From: Promethearchaeia archaeon
GTDB lineage: Archaea > Asgardarchaeota > Lokiarchaeia > Sigyniarchaeales > SOKP01
DNA: 64,000 nt
Direction of reading: 5' to 3'
Assembly (NCBI GenBank): GCA_029856145.1
Contig: JAHQWK010000001.1
Span: 529,731 to 593,730 of the forward strand
A program made the position numbers and the translations under genes. The notes below the pieces were generated by a model that saw only the letters and a program-made list of their open reading frames with translations, was not told the DNA's origin and made no database searches. The number at the start of each line of letters is the position of its first letter. Positions within the stretch are counted from its first letter, which is position 1. Positions 51,722 through 60,109 of this stretch are shown here, piece after piece.

Positions 51722-51969
51722 TTTTAAAATTTTTCTGTTGAAGCTTAATTATATTTTGGTAAATGACTTTAGATATATTTTATTCTTTTAAAAATAAATT
51801 TTGTTTCTATAAAATCCTTTGAAAGAATTTCAAAATTCTTTCGCATAATACAATTTCTCATATGACTTCAAATCTTTTCTTTTTTTTTCTATAATCGAAA
51901 AAAATTTAAGATTGATTTGATTTTTTAATCATGAAAAAGAAAATTCGCCAATAATAAAAGGAAAAAAGA

Positions 51970-52293
51970 ATGAAACAATCTAATAATAAAAATTCTACAG
52001 ATGACGCAGAATTTAAAAAAATTCCATCTATAAATAAAAAAAAGCAGCTCTATTCAAATTATTTAAGTAATATAATTCAGAATTTATCAAATCCCAGGTT
52101 CCTAGGATCAATTCATATGAAAAAAGAGACAAGTCCTAAGATCAATTCAGTTGAAAATCTGATAGAAGATGAACTAAAATTAAAGATGACAAAAGCTTTA
52201 AAAAACACATTATTTAACCCTGTAACAAAGATTTTAATACTATCGGCGATTGTTTTTAATCTTATCTGGTTTCTCTTAATAGCTATTTTATAA
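51970..52293 (+). CDS. Small tail-anchored hypothetical protein
   Basis: 107 residues. Polar, Lys/Asn-rich body without Cys, then one hydrophobic helix at the very C-terminus (about 87-106, LILSAIVFNLIWFLLIAIL) with no following charged tail: the layout of a tail-anchored membrane protein. No family. ATG at 51970 with an AAAAGGAAAAA-type ribosome binding site. Confidence 0.5.
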   Translation: MKQSNNKNSTDDAEFKKIPSINKKKQLYSNYLSNIIQNLSNPRFLGSIHMKKETSPKINSVENLIEDELKLKMTKALKNTLFNPVTKILILSAIVFNLIWFLLIAIL

Positions 52294-52472
52294 AAGATTA
52301 AAAGTAAGTTAATCGAAAAACTAGACAAATGGTTAAATATTTTTTTAGAGTAGTAACAAAAACTTATTTTCCATCTAATAAATTTAAAAGGTATTTAAAT
52401 CTGTTAAGATTAGATTTTAATATTCATTTCAGATATTCAAACTAAACTATTAATAAAAAGGTTATTGTGTAA

Positions 52473-53942
52473 TTGATTTACGACGTAATTATTATTGGGG
52501 GTGGTGTCACAGGGTGCAATATAGCCCGTACTCTTTCAAAATATAATTTAAAAGTGTGTTTATTAGAAAAAGAGGCAGAGATTGCTGCTGGAACCACTAA
52601 GGCTAATTCTGGAGTAATTCATGCTGGATATGCTTCTTCTAGAGAATACATTAAGCGATATTTATGTATTAAAGGAAATAAACTATATACCCAAGCAGCC
52701 GAGGAATTGAATTTCCCATTCAAACGAATTGGTTCCTTTGTAGTTGCATTAGAGGATAATCAAATTAAACAGTTAGAAGAAGAACGAAAAAAAGGCATTG
52801 AAGATGGCATTCCTGGTTTGGAAGTAATATTAGACAAGAAGAAAATAAAACAGATGGAACCCAATTTAACTGATGAGGTTGTTGGAGTGTTACATGCTCC
52901 AACAGCGGGACTTGCTAGCCCATATGAATTAACCTTTGCATTGGCTGAAAATGCTGCCATGAACGGGATAAAATTTTTCAGAAATCATGAAGTAGTTAAA
53001 ATTAAACATCAGGATTACATTTTCACTATACGAACATATGAAGGTGAATTTCAGGGACGAAATATAATTAATGCTGCTGGATTGCATGCTGCGAGAGTTT
53101 CCAGAATGCTAGGACTAGATTATTTTAGTATAATGCCAAGAAAGGGTGAATATATTCTCTTTGATCGTAATGTTTTTCAATTGAATAAGATTTTATTCCC
53201 AATTCCCACGAAAGTATCAAAGGGAATATTAGTTTGCCCTACACTGCATGGTAACACTTTTGTTGGACCCAATGCTCAAAATATAACTGATCGTGAAGAT
53301 ATCTCAACAACTACAGCAGGCTTAAAAGAAATTTTGGATGGAGGAATGAAATTAATTCCGAATATTCCCGCAAGAAGCTCAATTAGAAATTTTGCTGGAT
53401 TAAGAGCTGTTCCAGATACTTATGATTTTATAATTGATAATACAGATGTATATGGTTTTATCAATGTAGCGGGGATTTTATCACCTGGTTTAACAGCAAC
53501 ATTCGCAATCGCAGAAAAAGTTGTTGAATTTCTTGAGTTATTAGGTGTAGAATTAAATGTGAAGGAAGATTATAACCCTATTCGCCCTAAACCAGAAAGA
53601 TTTAAAGACTTCACGAAAAAAGAACTTGACAAAAAAATACAAGAGGATCCAGCTTGGGGCAGAATAATTTGTCGATGTGAAACTATACCTGAAAAAGAAA
53701 TAATTAATGCAATTCATGCTCCTGTAGGGGCCAATACGGTTGATGGTGTAAAATTTCGATGTAGGCCTGGTATGGGTAGATGTCAAGGTGGCTTTTGTCG
53801 ACCTCGTGTCATTGAGATTCTATCAAGAGAACTGAACAAACCGTATGTAGAAATTACGAAGAGAGGAGAAGATACCAATATTTTGGTTGGAAAGACAAAA
53901 GACTTCATGTTAAAAAGCGAAAGGGGGGGTGCTAGTGAATGA
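52473..53942 (+). CDS. FAD-dependent glycerol-3-phosphate dehydrogenase GlpA-like protein with BFD-type Fe-S domain
   Basis: 489 residues from TTG 52473. N-terminal DAO-type FAD domain VIIIGGGVTGCNIARTL with TTKANSGVIHAGY and NAAGLHAARVS; C-terminal BFD-like 2Fe-2S domain with CRCE...CRPGMGRCQGGFC. The set of three genes (GlpA-like, NAD(P)/FAD oxidoreductase, DUF1667) is known from anaerobes as a G3P dehydrogenase operon. L-2-hydroxyglutarate oxidase relatives are possible since the FAD domain is shared. Ends in ATGA overlapping the next start. Confidence 0.85.
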   Translation: MIYDVIIIGGGVTGCNIARTLSKYNLKVCLLEKEAEIAAGTTKANSGVIHAGYASSREYIKRYLCIKGNKLYTQAAEELNFPFKRIGSFVVALEDNQIKQLEEERKKGIEDGIPGLEVILDKKKIKQMEPNLTDEVVGVLHAPTAGLASPYELTFALAENAAMNGIKFFRNHEVVKIKHQDYIFTIRTYEGEFQGRNIINAAGLHAARVSRMLGLDYFSIMPRKGEYILFDRNVFQLNKILFPIPTKVSKGILVCPTLHGNTFVGPNAQNITDREDISTTTAGLKEILDGGMKLIPNIPARSSIRNFAGLRAVPDTYDFIIDNTDVYGFINVAGILSPGLTATFAIAEKVVEFLELLGVELNVKEDYNPIRPKPERFKDFTKKELDKKIQEDPAWGRIICRCETIPEKEIINAIHAPVGANTVDGVKFRCRPGMGRCQGGFCRPRVIEILSRELNKPYVEITKRGEDTNILVGKTKDFMLKSERGGASE

Positions 53943-55237
53943 AACAATATAGTGTAGATGTAGCTGTAATAGGTGGTGGATCTGCAGGGTTAGCAGCAGC
54001 AATTGTTGTTAAAAAAGCTGAATTAAATGTATTAATAATTGAAAGGGATAAAGAATTAGGTGGAATTACACTCCAATGTATTCATAATGGATTTGGACTT
54101 CACGAATTTAAAGAAGAATTAACTGGACCTGAATATGTCCAACGATTTATCAACCAAGCTAAAGAACTAGAAATTCCTGCTAAGTTAGACACGATGGTAA
54201 TTGAATTCACCCCAGATAAAACAATCTATGCTGTGAATAAAGAAGAAGGACTAATTGAGATTAAAACTAAAGCTATTATTCTTGCAATGGGTTGTCGTGA
54301 AAAAACACGAGGTGCGATTAATATTCCCGGCTTTCGACCTGCAGGAATATATACTGCTGGACAAGCTCAAAGATTTGTCAATATTGAAGGATATTTACCC
54401 GGTAGAACTTTTGTTATTTTGGGAAGTGGAGATATTGGCATGATTATGGCACGGCGATTAACTTGGGAGGGCTGTCAAGTTAAGGCGGTTGTAGAAATTC
54501 AACCCTATGTAAGTGGATTAATAAGAAATGAAGTACAATGCTTAGAAGATTATGGAATTCCATTAATAACGTCTTACACTATCACGAAAATCCATGGAAA
54601 AGAAAGGCTTAAGGGAGTTACAATTTCAAAAGTAGATAGAAATTTCGATAGAGTTATAGGTTCTGACAAGTTTATTGAATGTGATACACTTCTTCTATCA
54701 GTAGGATTGATTCCTGAAAATGAATTAACAAGGGAAGCAGGAGCGGAAATCTCACAAATGGGAGGCCCTGTAGTAGATAATAATCTGGAAACCAAGATTG
54801 ATGGGATTTTTGCTTGTGGTAATGTTCTACAAGTACATGATTTAGTAGATCTGGTTACAGCAGAGGCAAAAAGAGCTGGATTAAATGCTATTGAATATAT
54901 TAAAGAAAGATATAGTAAAAAAATAGGAAAAAAAGACCAAATAAAATGTATTCCGGGTGAAAATGTTAATTATATAAAGCCCGATTTGATTAATCGTGCT
55001 GATTTATCCAAAAATATTATTTTTACATTTCGAGTCAAGCGACCAGATAGAAGACTTCTAATTCAATTAAAAGATGAAAAAAATAAGATTGTTTACAAAC
55101 GAAAGAGGAGATACGTTATTCCTAGCGAAATGATTGAAATAAAATTAAATTTAAGTGAACAACAAATAGATCCTGAAAGTAATACCTTGGAGGTTGAAGT
55201 GATCCCTCGACCAGAGGTTTTAATTGAGGATGATTAA
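53939..55237 (+). CDS. NAD(P)/FAD-dependent oxidoreductase, second subunit of the GlpA-type operon
   Basis: 432 residues. Two dinucleotide folds: VDVAVIGGGSAGLAAAIV at the N-terminus for FAD and FVILGSGDIGMIMARRLTWEG (about 158-178) for NAD(P). Other motifs: ILAMGCREKTRG, TAGQAQRFVN, DGIFACGNVLQVHDLVD. Passes electrons between the GlpA-like protein and a pyridine nucleotide or other carrier. A basic C-terminal region of about 80 residues has a KRPDRRLL-type stretch. Translationally coupled (4-bp ATGA overlap) to the gene before it; DUF1667 follows 22 bp later. Confidence 0.88.
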   Translation: MKQYSVDVAVIGGGSAGLAAAIVVKKAELNVLIIERDKELGGITLQCIHNGFGLHEFKEELTGPEYVQRFINQAKELEIPAKLDTMVIEFTPDKTIYAVNKEEGLIEIKTKAIILAMGCREKTRGAINIPGFRPAGIYTAGQAQRFVNIEGYLPGRTFVILGSGDIGMIMARRLTWEGCQVKAVVEIQPYVSGLIRNEVQCLEDYGIPLITSYTITKIHGKERLKGVTISKVDRNFDRVIGSDKFIECDTLLLSVGLIPENELTREAGAEISQMGGPVVDNNLETKIDGIFACGNVLQVHDLVDLVTAEAKRAGLNAIEYIKERYSKKIGKKDQIKCIPGENVNYIKPDLINRADLSKNIIFTFRVKRPDRRLLIQLKDEKNKIVYKRKRRYVIPSEMIEIKLNLSEQQIDPESNTLEVEVIPRPEVLIEDD

Positions 55238-55259
55238 TCAAAAAAAAAGGTGATGAGAG

Positions 55260-55658
55260 TTGTCAACAAAAAGTAATGAAACTGAGCTTCCCGAAGGATT
55301 CAAGGATATAAGATGCATCATTTGTCCTACAGGCTGTCTTGTACATGTCGAAAAAATTAATGGAGAACTAATCATTGAAGGGCATTCTTGTAAAAGAGGG
55401 GAAGAATATGCAAGAGAAGAATTTGTTGCTCCAAAAAGAATTCTTACTACAACAATGCAAGTAGAAAGCGGTTTTTTACCTTTGGTCCCCGTGAGATCAG
55501 ACACGCCTATTCCAAAAGATCGATTGGAAGAAACTCTTAAAGAAATCGCAAAAGTAAAAACTAAAGCTCCTATAAAAATGGGAGATATTCTTATAGAAAA
55601 AGTTCTAGGACTTGAGATCAATATTATAGCAAGTAGAGATTTAATTGAAAGTAAATAA
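55260..55658 (+). CDS. DUF1667 protein, third gene of the GlpA-type operon
   Basis: 132 residues from TTG 55260, with AAGGTGATG just before. CIICPTGCLVHV and GHSCKRGEEYAREEFVAPKRILTTT are the DUF1667 hallmark, with three or four Cys that probably bind Fe-S or zinc. In known operons it accompanies GlpA- and GlpB-like oxidoreductases, and may be an electron-transfer subunit. Function not shown experimentally to my knowledge. Confidence 0.88.
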   Translation: MSTKSNETELPEGFKDIRCIICPTGCLVHVEKINGELIIEGHSCKRGEEYAREEFVAPKRILTTTMQVESGFLPLVPVRSDTPIPKDRLEETLKEIAKVKTKAPIKMGDILIEKVLGLEINIIASRDLIESK

Positions 55659-55835
55659 CTTTTTCATCTTTTAAACTTCCCTATCTCTTTTATTTGTTTG
55701 ATTTTTGTAAATTTATATATTGAAGGATCTTTTCCAAATGTGTCATTTTACTAAAATATATAAAATCTAACTTAGATTAAATTGTTAGAAAAAAGGTATT
55801 AAATTTTTTAAAATAAAATTTAGAGGAGACTTATT

Positions 55836-56180
55836 TTGTCAGAATTCGAACAAAAAGTATTGAAATTACTCGAAGAAATTAATAATAAACTAGATAAAGT
55901 ATTGAAAGCTGAGCCTATATCTGTAAGTTCAGCACCAGTGGCATCAGCAGCACCTTCTCCTGCGGCTTCAACAGTTAAACCTTCTGCTATAGTTGACAAG
56001 CAAGAGGAAGAAGCACGAATGGAAGAGAAACCGCCTGTTGAGGGCCGAAGAGTCTGTCCTGAGTGTGGAGGAACCGCGTTTGCCACACACGAAGATAAAG
56101 GCCAAGTTTTACATCAAATGGGTGGCGTAAAGATTTATGCTAAGAAATACGTCTGTAAGCAGTGTGGATACACTTTTTAA
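55836..56180 (+). CDS. Protein with coiled coil, Ala/Pro/Ser linker and gelsolin-type zinc ribbon
   Basis: 114 residues from TTG 55836 after GAGGAGA. A short helix (FEQKVLKLLEEINNKLDKVL), a disordered Ala/Pro/Ser linker (about 28-60), then a zinc ribbon GRRVCPECGGTAFATHEDKG...YAKKYVCKQCGYTF. The last domain matches the C-terminal zinc ribbon of the two-domain gelsolin encoded at 60110-61129 (GRRKCPEC...VYGKKYKCGQCG). Perhaps a competitor, adaptor or shared-partner protein. Followed by an 11-T tract. Confidence 0.75.
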   Translation: MSEFEQKVLKLLEEINNKLDKVLKAEPISVSSAPVASAAPSPAASTVKPSAIVDKQEEEARMEEKPPVEGRRVCPECGGTAFATHEDKGQVLHQMGGVKIYAKKYVCKQCGYTF

Positions 56181-56191
56181 TTTTTTTTTTT
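56181..56191 (+). terminator. U-tract terminator, 11 T
   Basis: 11 consecutive T residues immediately after the stop of the zinc-ribbon gene. Confidence 0.5.
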
Positions 56192-56339
56192 AAATTTTAT
56201 TAAATCTTCTGAAAACTATGATATTTTTATAAAAACACCTATTATTAAACCTTTAAGTTAGATTTTTAATTTCTTTATACTTTAAATTCTTAATTAGAAA
56301 TGTTATAAGGTACATGTGGTGCAGAATTAAATTCCTCAA

Positions 56340-57413
56340 ATGAGAGTTAGTAAATGGATTCAATACATTAAAAGCTTTATTTTAAATAATTTTACCAGCC
56401 AAAAAGTTCCCTATTCTGCTCAGATAGAATTGACTCTGCGTTGTAATGGGAAGTGTCCATTCTGTTCAATTCATTCTTTACCCGAATCTATTCTGGGTAC
56501 TGATATGACTACTGAACAAATAAAATATTTAATCGATGAGATAGCTAAATTGGGAGTACTCTCTCTTTCTTTTACAGGTGGTGAGCCCACATTAAGAAAA
56601 GATTTACCAGAATTAATTTATTACACGGGAGTAGTACACAATTTTATGAATGGTATCGCTACTAATGGATATTTATTACCTAAATTATTTAAAGAACAAA
56701 AAATTGAAGGCTTGGATTATGTTTTACTTTCGCTTGACTATCCTACAGCAAAATTGCATAATAAAATGCGAGGAATTAAAGTATTTGATAGAGTTATTGA
56801 ATCTATTAAATTAGCCAATAAGCATGATATCAAACCTATCATAAGCACAGTGGTTATGAAAGATAATATCCACTTATTGGATGATATTTGCCAATTAACT
56901 GAAAGATTAGGGTGTTCAATTGAATTATATCCCTGTGAAGATATAATAAGGGATTTCCCTAATAAAAGTTACCAAATCCAAGATATTCAAGAAATGATAC
57001 CGGAAATATCTGTATGGGCGAAATTAATACGATCATTAAGAAAAAAATACAATAATATTTTAACTGATCCAATAAGCGTTGAAGTGGTTGAGAAAGGAGG
57101 TTTTGGTGGATTCCCAGACCATCATCAAAATATTCTACGCTGTCATGTCGCAGAAGCGTATATATTCATTAGTCATGATGGATTTATTAATTATCCTTGT
57201 AAAATTCATCCAATTCTAAGTTACAATTCTTTAAAGTATCCAATATCGAGTATTTATAACTCTCATAAAGTAAAAGAAATAATGAAGATGCATGATAATT
57301 ATCATTTCTGCAAAAATTGTCGTTTGGGGTGTGCTATCGCATCATCAATCCCAACTCGTTGGAAAACGGTTTATGCTAAGTATATTAAAGGCTTTTTAGA
57401 AGGCAAGTTATGA
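56340..57413 (+). CDS. Radical SAM protein with C-terminal Cys-rich region (SPASM-like)
   Basis: 357 residues. The 4Fe-4S signature CNGKCPFC (C35, C39, C42), SFTGGEPTLRKDLPEL, and a TIM-barrel core to about 270. The C-terminus has CHVAEAYIFISHDGFINYPCK...HFCKNCRLGC, six cysteines suitable for one auxiliary cluster as in SPASM/MoaA-like enzymes. Family to subfamily level is uncertain: heme-biosynthetic (AhbC/D), peptide-modifying or hopanoid-type radical SAM are all possible. ATG at 56340; weak ribosome binding site. Confidence 0.85.
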   Translation: MRVSKWIQYIKSFILNNFTSQKVPYSAQIELTLRCNGKCPFCSIHSLPESILGTDMTTEQIKYLIDEIAKLGVLSLSFTGGEPTLRKDLPELIYYTGVVHNFMNGIATNGYLLPKLFKEQKIEGLDYVLLSLDYPTAKLHNKMRGIKVFDRVIESIKLANKHDIKPIISTVVMKDNIHLLDDICQLTERLGCSIELYPCEDIIRDFPNKSYQIQDIQEMIPEISVWAKLIRSLRKKYNNILTDPISVEVVEKGGFGGFPDHHQNILRCHVAEAYIFISHDGFINYPCKIHPILSYNSLKYPISSIYNSHKVKEIMKMHDNYHFCKNCRLGCAIASSIPTRWKTVYAKYIKGFLEGKL

Positions 57414-57483
57414 TAGTAAATGTCATTGCACAATTCAAAAAATTTAATTAAAAACATAGTTTTCCTAATATAGTGATGAAATA

Positions 57484-58056
57484 ATGTCAGCCATTATAGT
57501 AATTATTCAAATAGTATTCATTACGCTAGGGATGATTGTCCTAGGGATGGTTCTTAATCATTTCTTAGGATTAACAAAAGAAGTCTTACAAGATATGAGG
57601 AAAAAAGCTTTAAATTTTCGAGAACGTATGAAAAACGCTCAACTTATAGGAGATTATGAACAATTGATACAAACACAGCAGGAATCAACTGTGTTTATGA
57701 AATCAATAATGAAGAAACAGATGATTCCCTTATGCTTGAGATGTATCATTTTTATTGGTATTTTTATGGTTCTAGGAATGATTTATGTAGATTATGAGAG
57801 TGGATTGCTACCATTTCCAATTCTAATTTTTGGTAGTGGTTGGTTAGCTATTTACCTAATCTTTTCAGTTTACTTTTCCTTATTTATATGGGGGGTGAAA
57901 AAACTTACAGGGATGGGAGGTAAGACGAAAAATTCTGTGAAAGAAATCATGGGGCTTGTCTCCCCCCAACAAGATACAGGACTCTCTTCATATCCTACTT
58001 CCAATATACCTGATATGCCGAGAAGAGATTCTTGGAAAGAGCGTATTGAAGAATAG
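57484..58056 (+). CDS. DUF106 family membrane protein (EMC3/Oxa1-like insertase homologue)
   Basis: 190 residues. A first membrane helix (about 4-27), a charged cytosolic helical hairpin with VLQDMRKKALNFRERMKNAQ...YEQLIQTQQESTVFMKSIMKKQM, then two more helices (about 82-103 and 112-138), a layout typical of archaeal DUF106 members of the YidC/Oxa1/EMC3/TMCO1 superfamily. Likely inserts membrane proteins. The cytosolic C-tail is Pro/Ser-rich. Adjacent to small TM/zinc-ribbon and GtrA-like genes. Confidence 0.8.
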   Translation: MSAIIVIIQIVFITLGMIVLGMVLNHFLGLTKEVLQDMRKKALNFRERMKNAQLIGDYEQLIQTQQESTVFMKSIMKKQMIPLCLRCIIFIGIFMVLGMIYVDYESGLLPFPILIFGSGWLAIYLIFSVYFSLFIWGVKKLTGMGGKTKNSVKEIMGLVSPQQDTGLSSYPTSNIPDMPRRDSWKERIEE

Positions 58057-58105
58057 GACGATCATTATAATTAATTTTTTAATTTTTTGTTAGTTTAAAA
58101 TAACA

Positions 58106-58399
58106 ATGAAGCGAAATTTTGTATTAAACCTAATTTTCATTGCTCTATTTATCCTTTTTTTGGTTTTATCGATAGTAATTGATTTCTTTTTTTTTATCCC
58201 TATTATATGTTTCTTACCCTTCTCTTTTAGAACAATTAAAAAAAACAGTACATATTTTGAAGAGAGATCAACTCAAACTTCATCATATACGGATTCTAGA
58301 AATTCAGAAATAAGATATTGTCCGAGATGTGGTGGAGAAATAACAAAATCTATTGCAAAATATTGTTATCATTGTGGAGAAAAATTAAATAATAAATAA
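58106..58399 (+). CDS. Small membrane protein with C-terminal zinc ribbon
   Basis: 97 residues. Two hydrophobic helices (about 6-28 and 30-42), a polar linker, then CPRCGGEITKSIAKYCYHCG, a zinc ribbon with CxxC at both ends. Archaeal/Asgard type of unknown role. Short spacers on either side place it in the DUF106-GtrA run. Confidence 0.65.
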   Translation: MKRNFVLNLIFIALFILFLVLSIVIDFFFFIPIICFLPFSFRTIKKNSTYFEERSTQTSSYTDSRNSEIRYCPRCGGEITKSIAKYCYHCGEKLNNK

Positions 58400-58412
58400 C
58401 ATGTGGTAAATT

Positions 58413-58916
58413 ATGGTTGAAAATAATGATATTAAAAGACAAATGACGCTTTATTTTATATTTGCTGCAGCTATGATTGGACTTAATTACTTAATTCAAA
58501 AATTAAATGAAATCATTGCTCCAATCATTTGTGCTAGTTTAGGGTCAATTGAATTCTTTCAAGTATTCTATTGCTCTACTAACCCATTTAATATGCCAGA
58601 ATTAGTTGGTTCTATTGTAGCAGTTGGAATTACATATTTTATTAAGTTCTTCTTAGATAAATATCTAGTTTTTAAAAGAACTGGCACCGGAGCAAAACAA
58701 ACATCAATAGAATTTACTAAATATCTTGGCTTCGCAATTCTTACTACAATAGAAAATATTGGAATTCAATTTTTATTAACAAACTTTCTAAATGCTCCAC
58801 TCGAAATAAGCGTGATTATTGCACTTAGTATTGGATATATTTCGAAATTTTTTCTTGATAGAAAATTTGTTTTTGTAAAAAATTTAGAATTAGATATAGA
58901 AAATAATAAAATTTAA
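58413..58916 (+). CDS. GtrA-like family membrane protein
   Basis: 167 residues with four helices. Duplicated GtrA motif: ITYFIKFFLDKYLVFK (after helix 2) and GYISKFFLDRKFVFVK (after helix 4). GtrA proteins flip or assist polyprenyl-phosphate-linked sugars in surface glycan assembly; no glycosyltransferase gene is adjacent. ATG at 58413, 13 bp after the zinc-ribbon gene. Confidence 0.9.
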   Translation: MVENNDIKRQMTLYFIFAAAMIGLNYLIQKLNEIIAPIICASLGSIEFFQVFYCSTNPFNMPELVGSIVAVGITYFIKFFLDKYLVFKRTGTGAKQTSIEFTKYLGFAILTTIENIGIQFLLTNFLNAPLEISVIIALSIGYISKFFLDRKFVFVKNLELDIENNKI

Positions 58917-58941
58917 TAGATCGAAAGGTGATTTTAAATAT

Positions 58942-60036
58942 ATGACAGAGGAAGATCGTGAGGAAGAGAATGATAAATCTATCGTTGACGCTTTGGGTCA
59001 ACTGGGTTGGGTAGAAGAAAAGGAAGAAAAAGAGAAACCTTTAGAAACTGAAGATAATCTTAAAGACCAACTCAATTTCTTTATGGAAGAGAACAAAAGG
59101 TTAATAGAGGAGATTTCTGAAAAAATTGAAAAAATTCAAAATTTAGAACAAAATATTCAAGAATTATCTCAAAAAGCAGAAGATAATGCTACCCAGAGTC
59201 AGGCCGTTCAAAAATTATATGAAACAATTGAGAATAGAAATGATGACATTGAAAATTTAAACTCTACTCTTGAGGAGCAATCGTCAAAATTCAATACAAT
59301 AACTAATGATCAAGTTGAAAAAATAAAAGAATTAACTTCTCAAATTGAGCAATTTCAATCGGAACAAGCGAAGAATCAGGATTTACTAAATAAAATAGAT
59401 GAAAAAGAAATCATGATTAAAGAATTAAAAGAACAATTACAATTCCTTGAAACTGATTCAATCCAAAAATCTAAGTTTGAAAAACTTGAAGTACTTATAG
59501 AAAAAAAGGATGAAATCATAACTGAAAAAGAAAAATCGATTTTTACCATTGAAAATGATTTAAAAACATCTAATCAGAAAATTCATGATCTTCAACAACA
59601 ATTAGAAACATTCAATTTAGTAAAGAAAGATCTTGAAAAAAAAGTAGAACGAAATAAGACTTTAGTTGTGGAAATTGAAGAATTAAAACAAAAAAACATA
59701 ACTATCCAAGAATTAATTGAACGGTATGAAGAAAAGTTAGAAGAAGCACATAAAAAATCCGGAAATTTAACGGGTAAATTTGAATTAGAGCTAGCTAATA
59801 TGCGAAGTATGCTTGATGACAGATCGCAGGAGATAAAAAGCATGAGAGAACAGTTAAAGGAATTACAGAGTAAAACAGGTGATACAATACAAAAAGAAGA
59901 GAAGTTTTTAAGCGACCTTCAACAAATAAAAGATGAAAAATTAAAATTAGAATCAGATCTCGAAGAAAAAAATAAGGAAGTAATTGAACTAAAAAAGAGA
60001 ATCAAATTAATGCGCAGAGATATTCAAAAATCTTAA
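58942..60036 (+). CDS. Long coiled-coil protein
   Basis: 364 residues, almost all heptad-type coiled coil (from about 40 to 360; for example LVEIEELKQKNITIQELIER and KLESDLEEKNKEVIELKKR). An acidic N-terminus (EEDREEENDKSIVDALGQLGWVEEKEE) may form a separate short domain. No membrane segment. Eukaryote-like structural protein pattern; role unknown. Convergent with the two-domain gelsolin gene, 74 bp away. Ribosome binding site GGTGATT upstream of ATG 58942. Confidence 0.7.
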   Translation: MTEEDREEENDKSIVDALGQLGWVEEKEEKEKPLETEDNLKDQLNFFMEENKRLIEEISEKIEKIQNLEQNIQELSQKAEDNATQSQAVQKLYETIENRNDDIENLNSTLEEQSSKFNTITNDQVEKIKELTSQIEQFQSEQAKNQDLLNKIDEKEIMIKELKEQLQFLETDSIQKSKFEKLEVLIEKKDEIITEKEKSIFTIENDLKTSNQKIHDLQQQLETFNLVKKDLEKKVERNKTLVVEIEELKQKNITIQELIERYEEKLEEAHKKSGNLTGKFELELANMRSMLDDRSQEIKSMREQLKELQSKTGDTIQKEEKFLSDLQQIKDEKLKLESDLEEKNKEVIELKKRIKLMRRDIQKS

Positions 60037-60109
60037 TTCAAAATGGTTTTGCTTTACTATGTATGTAAAATCATTAAAAAAAGAGAAAAAATAAAATTAT
60101 TAAAAAACC

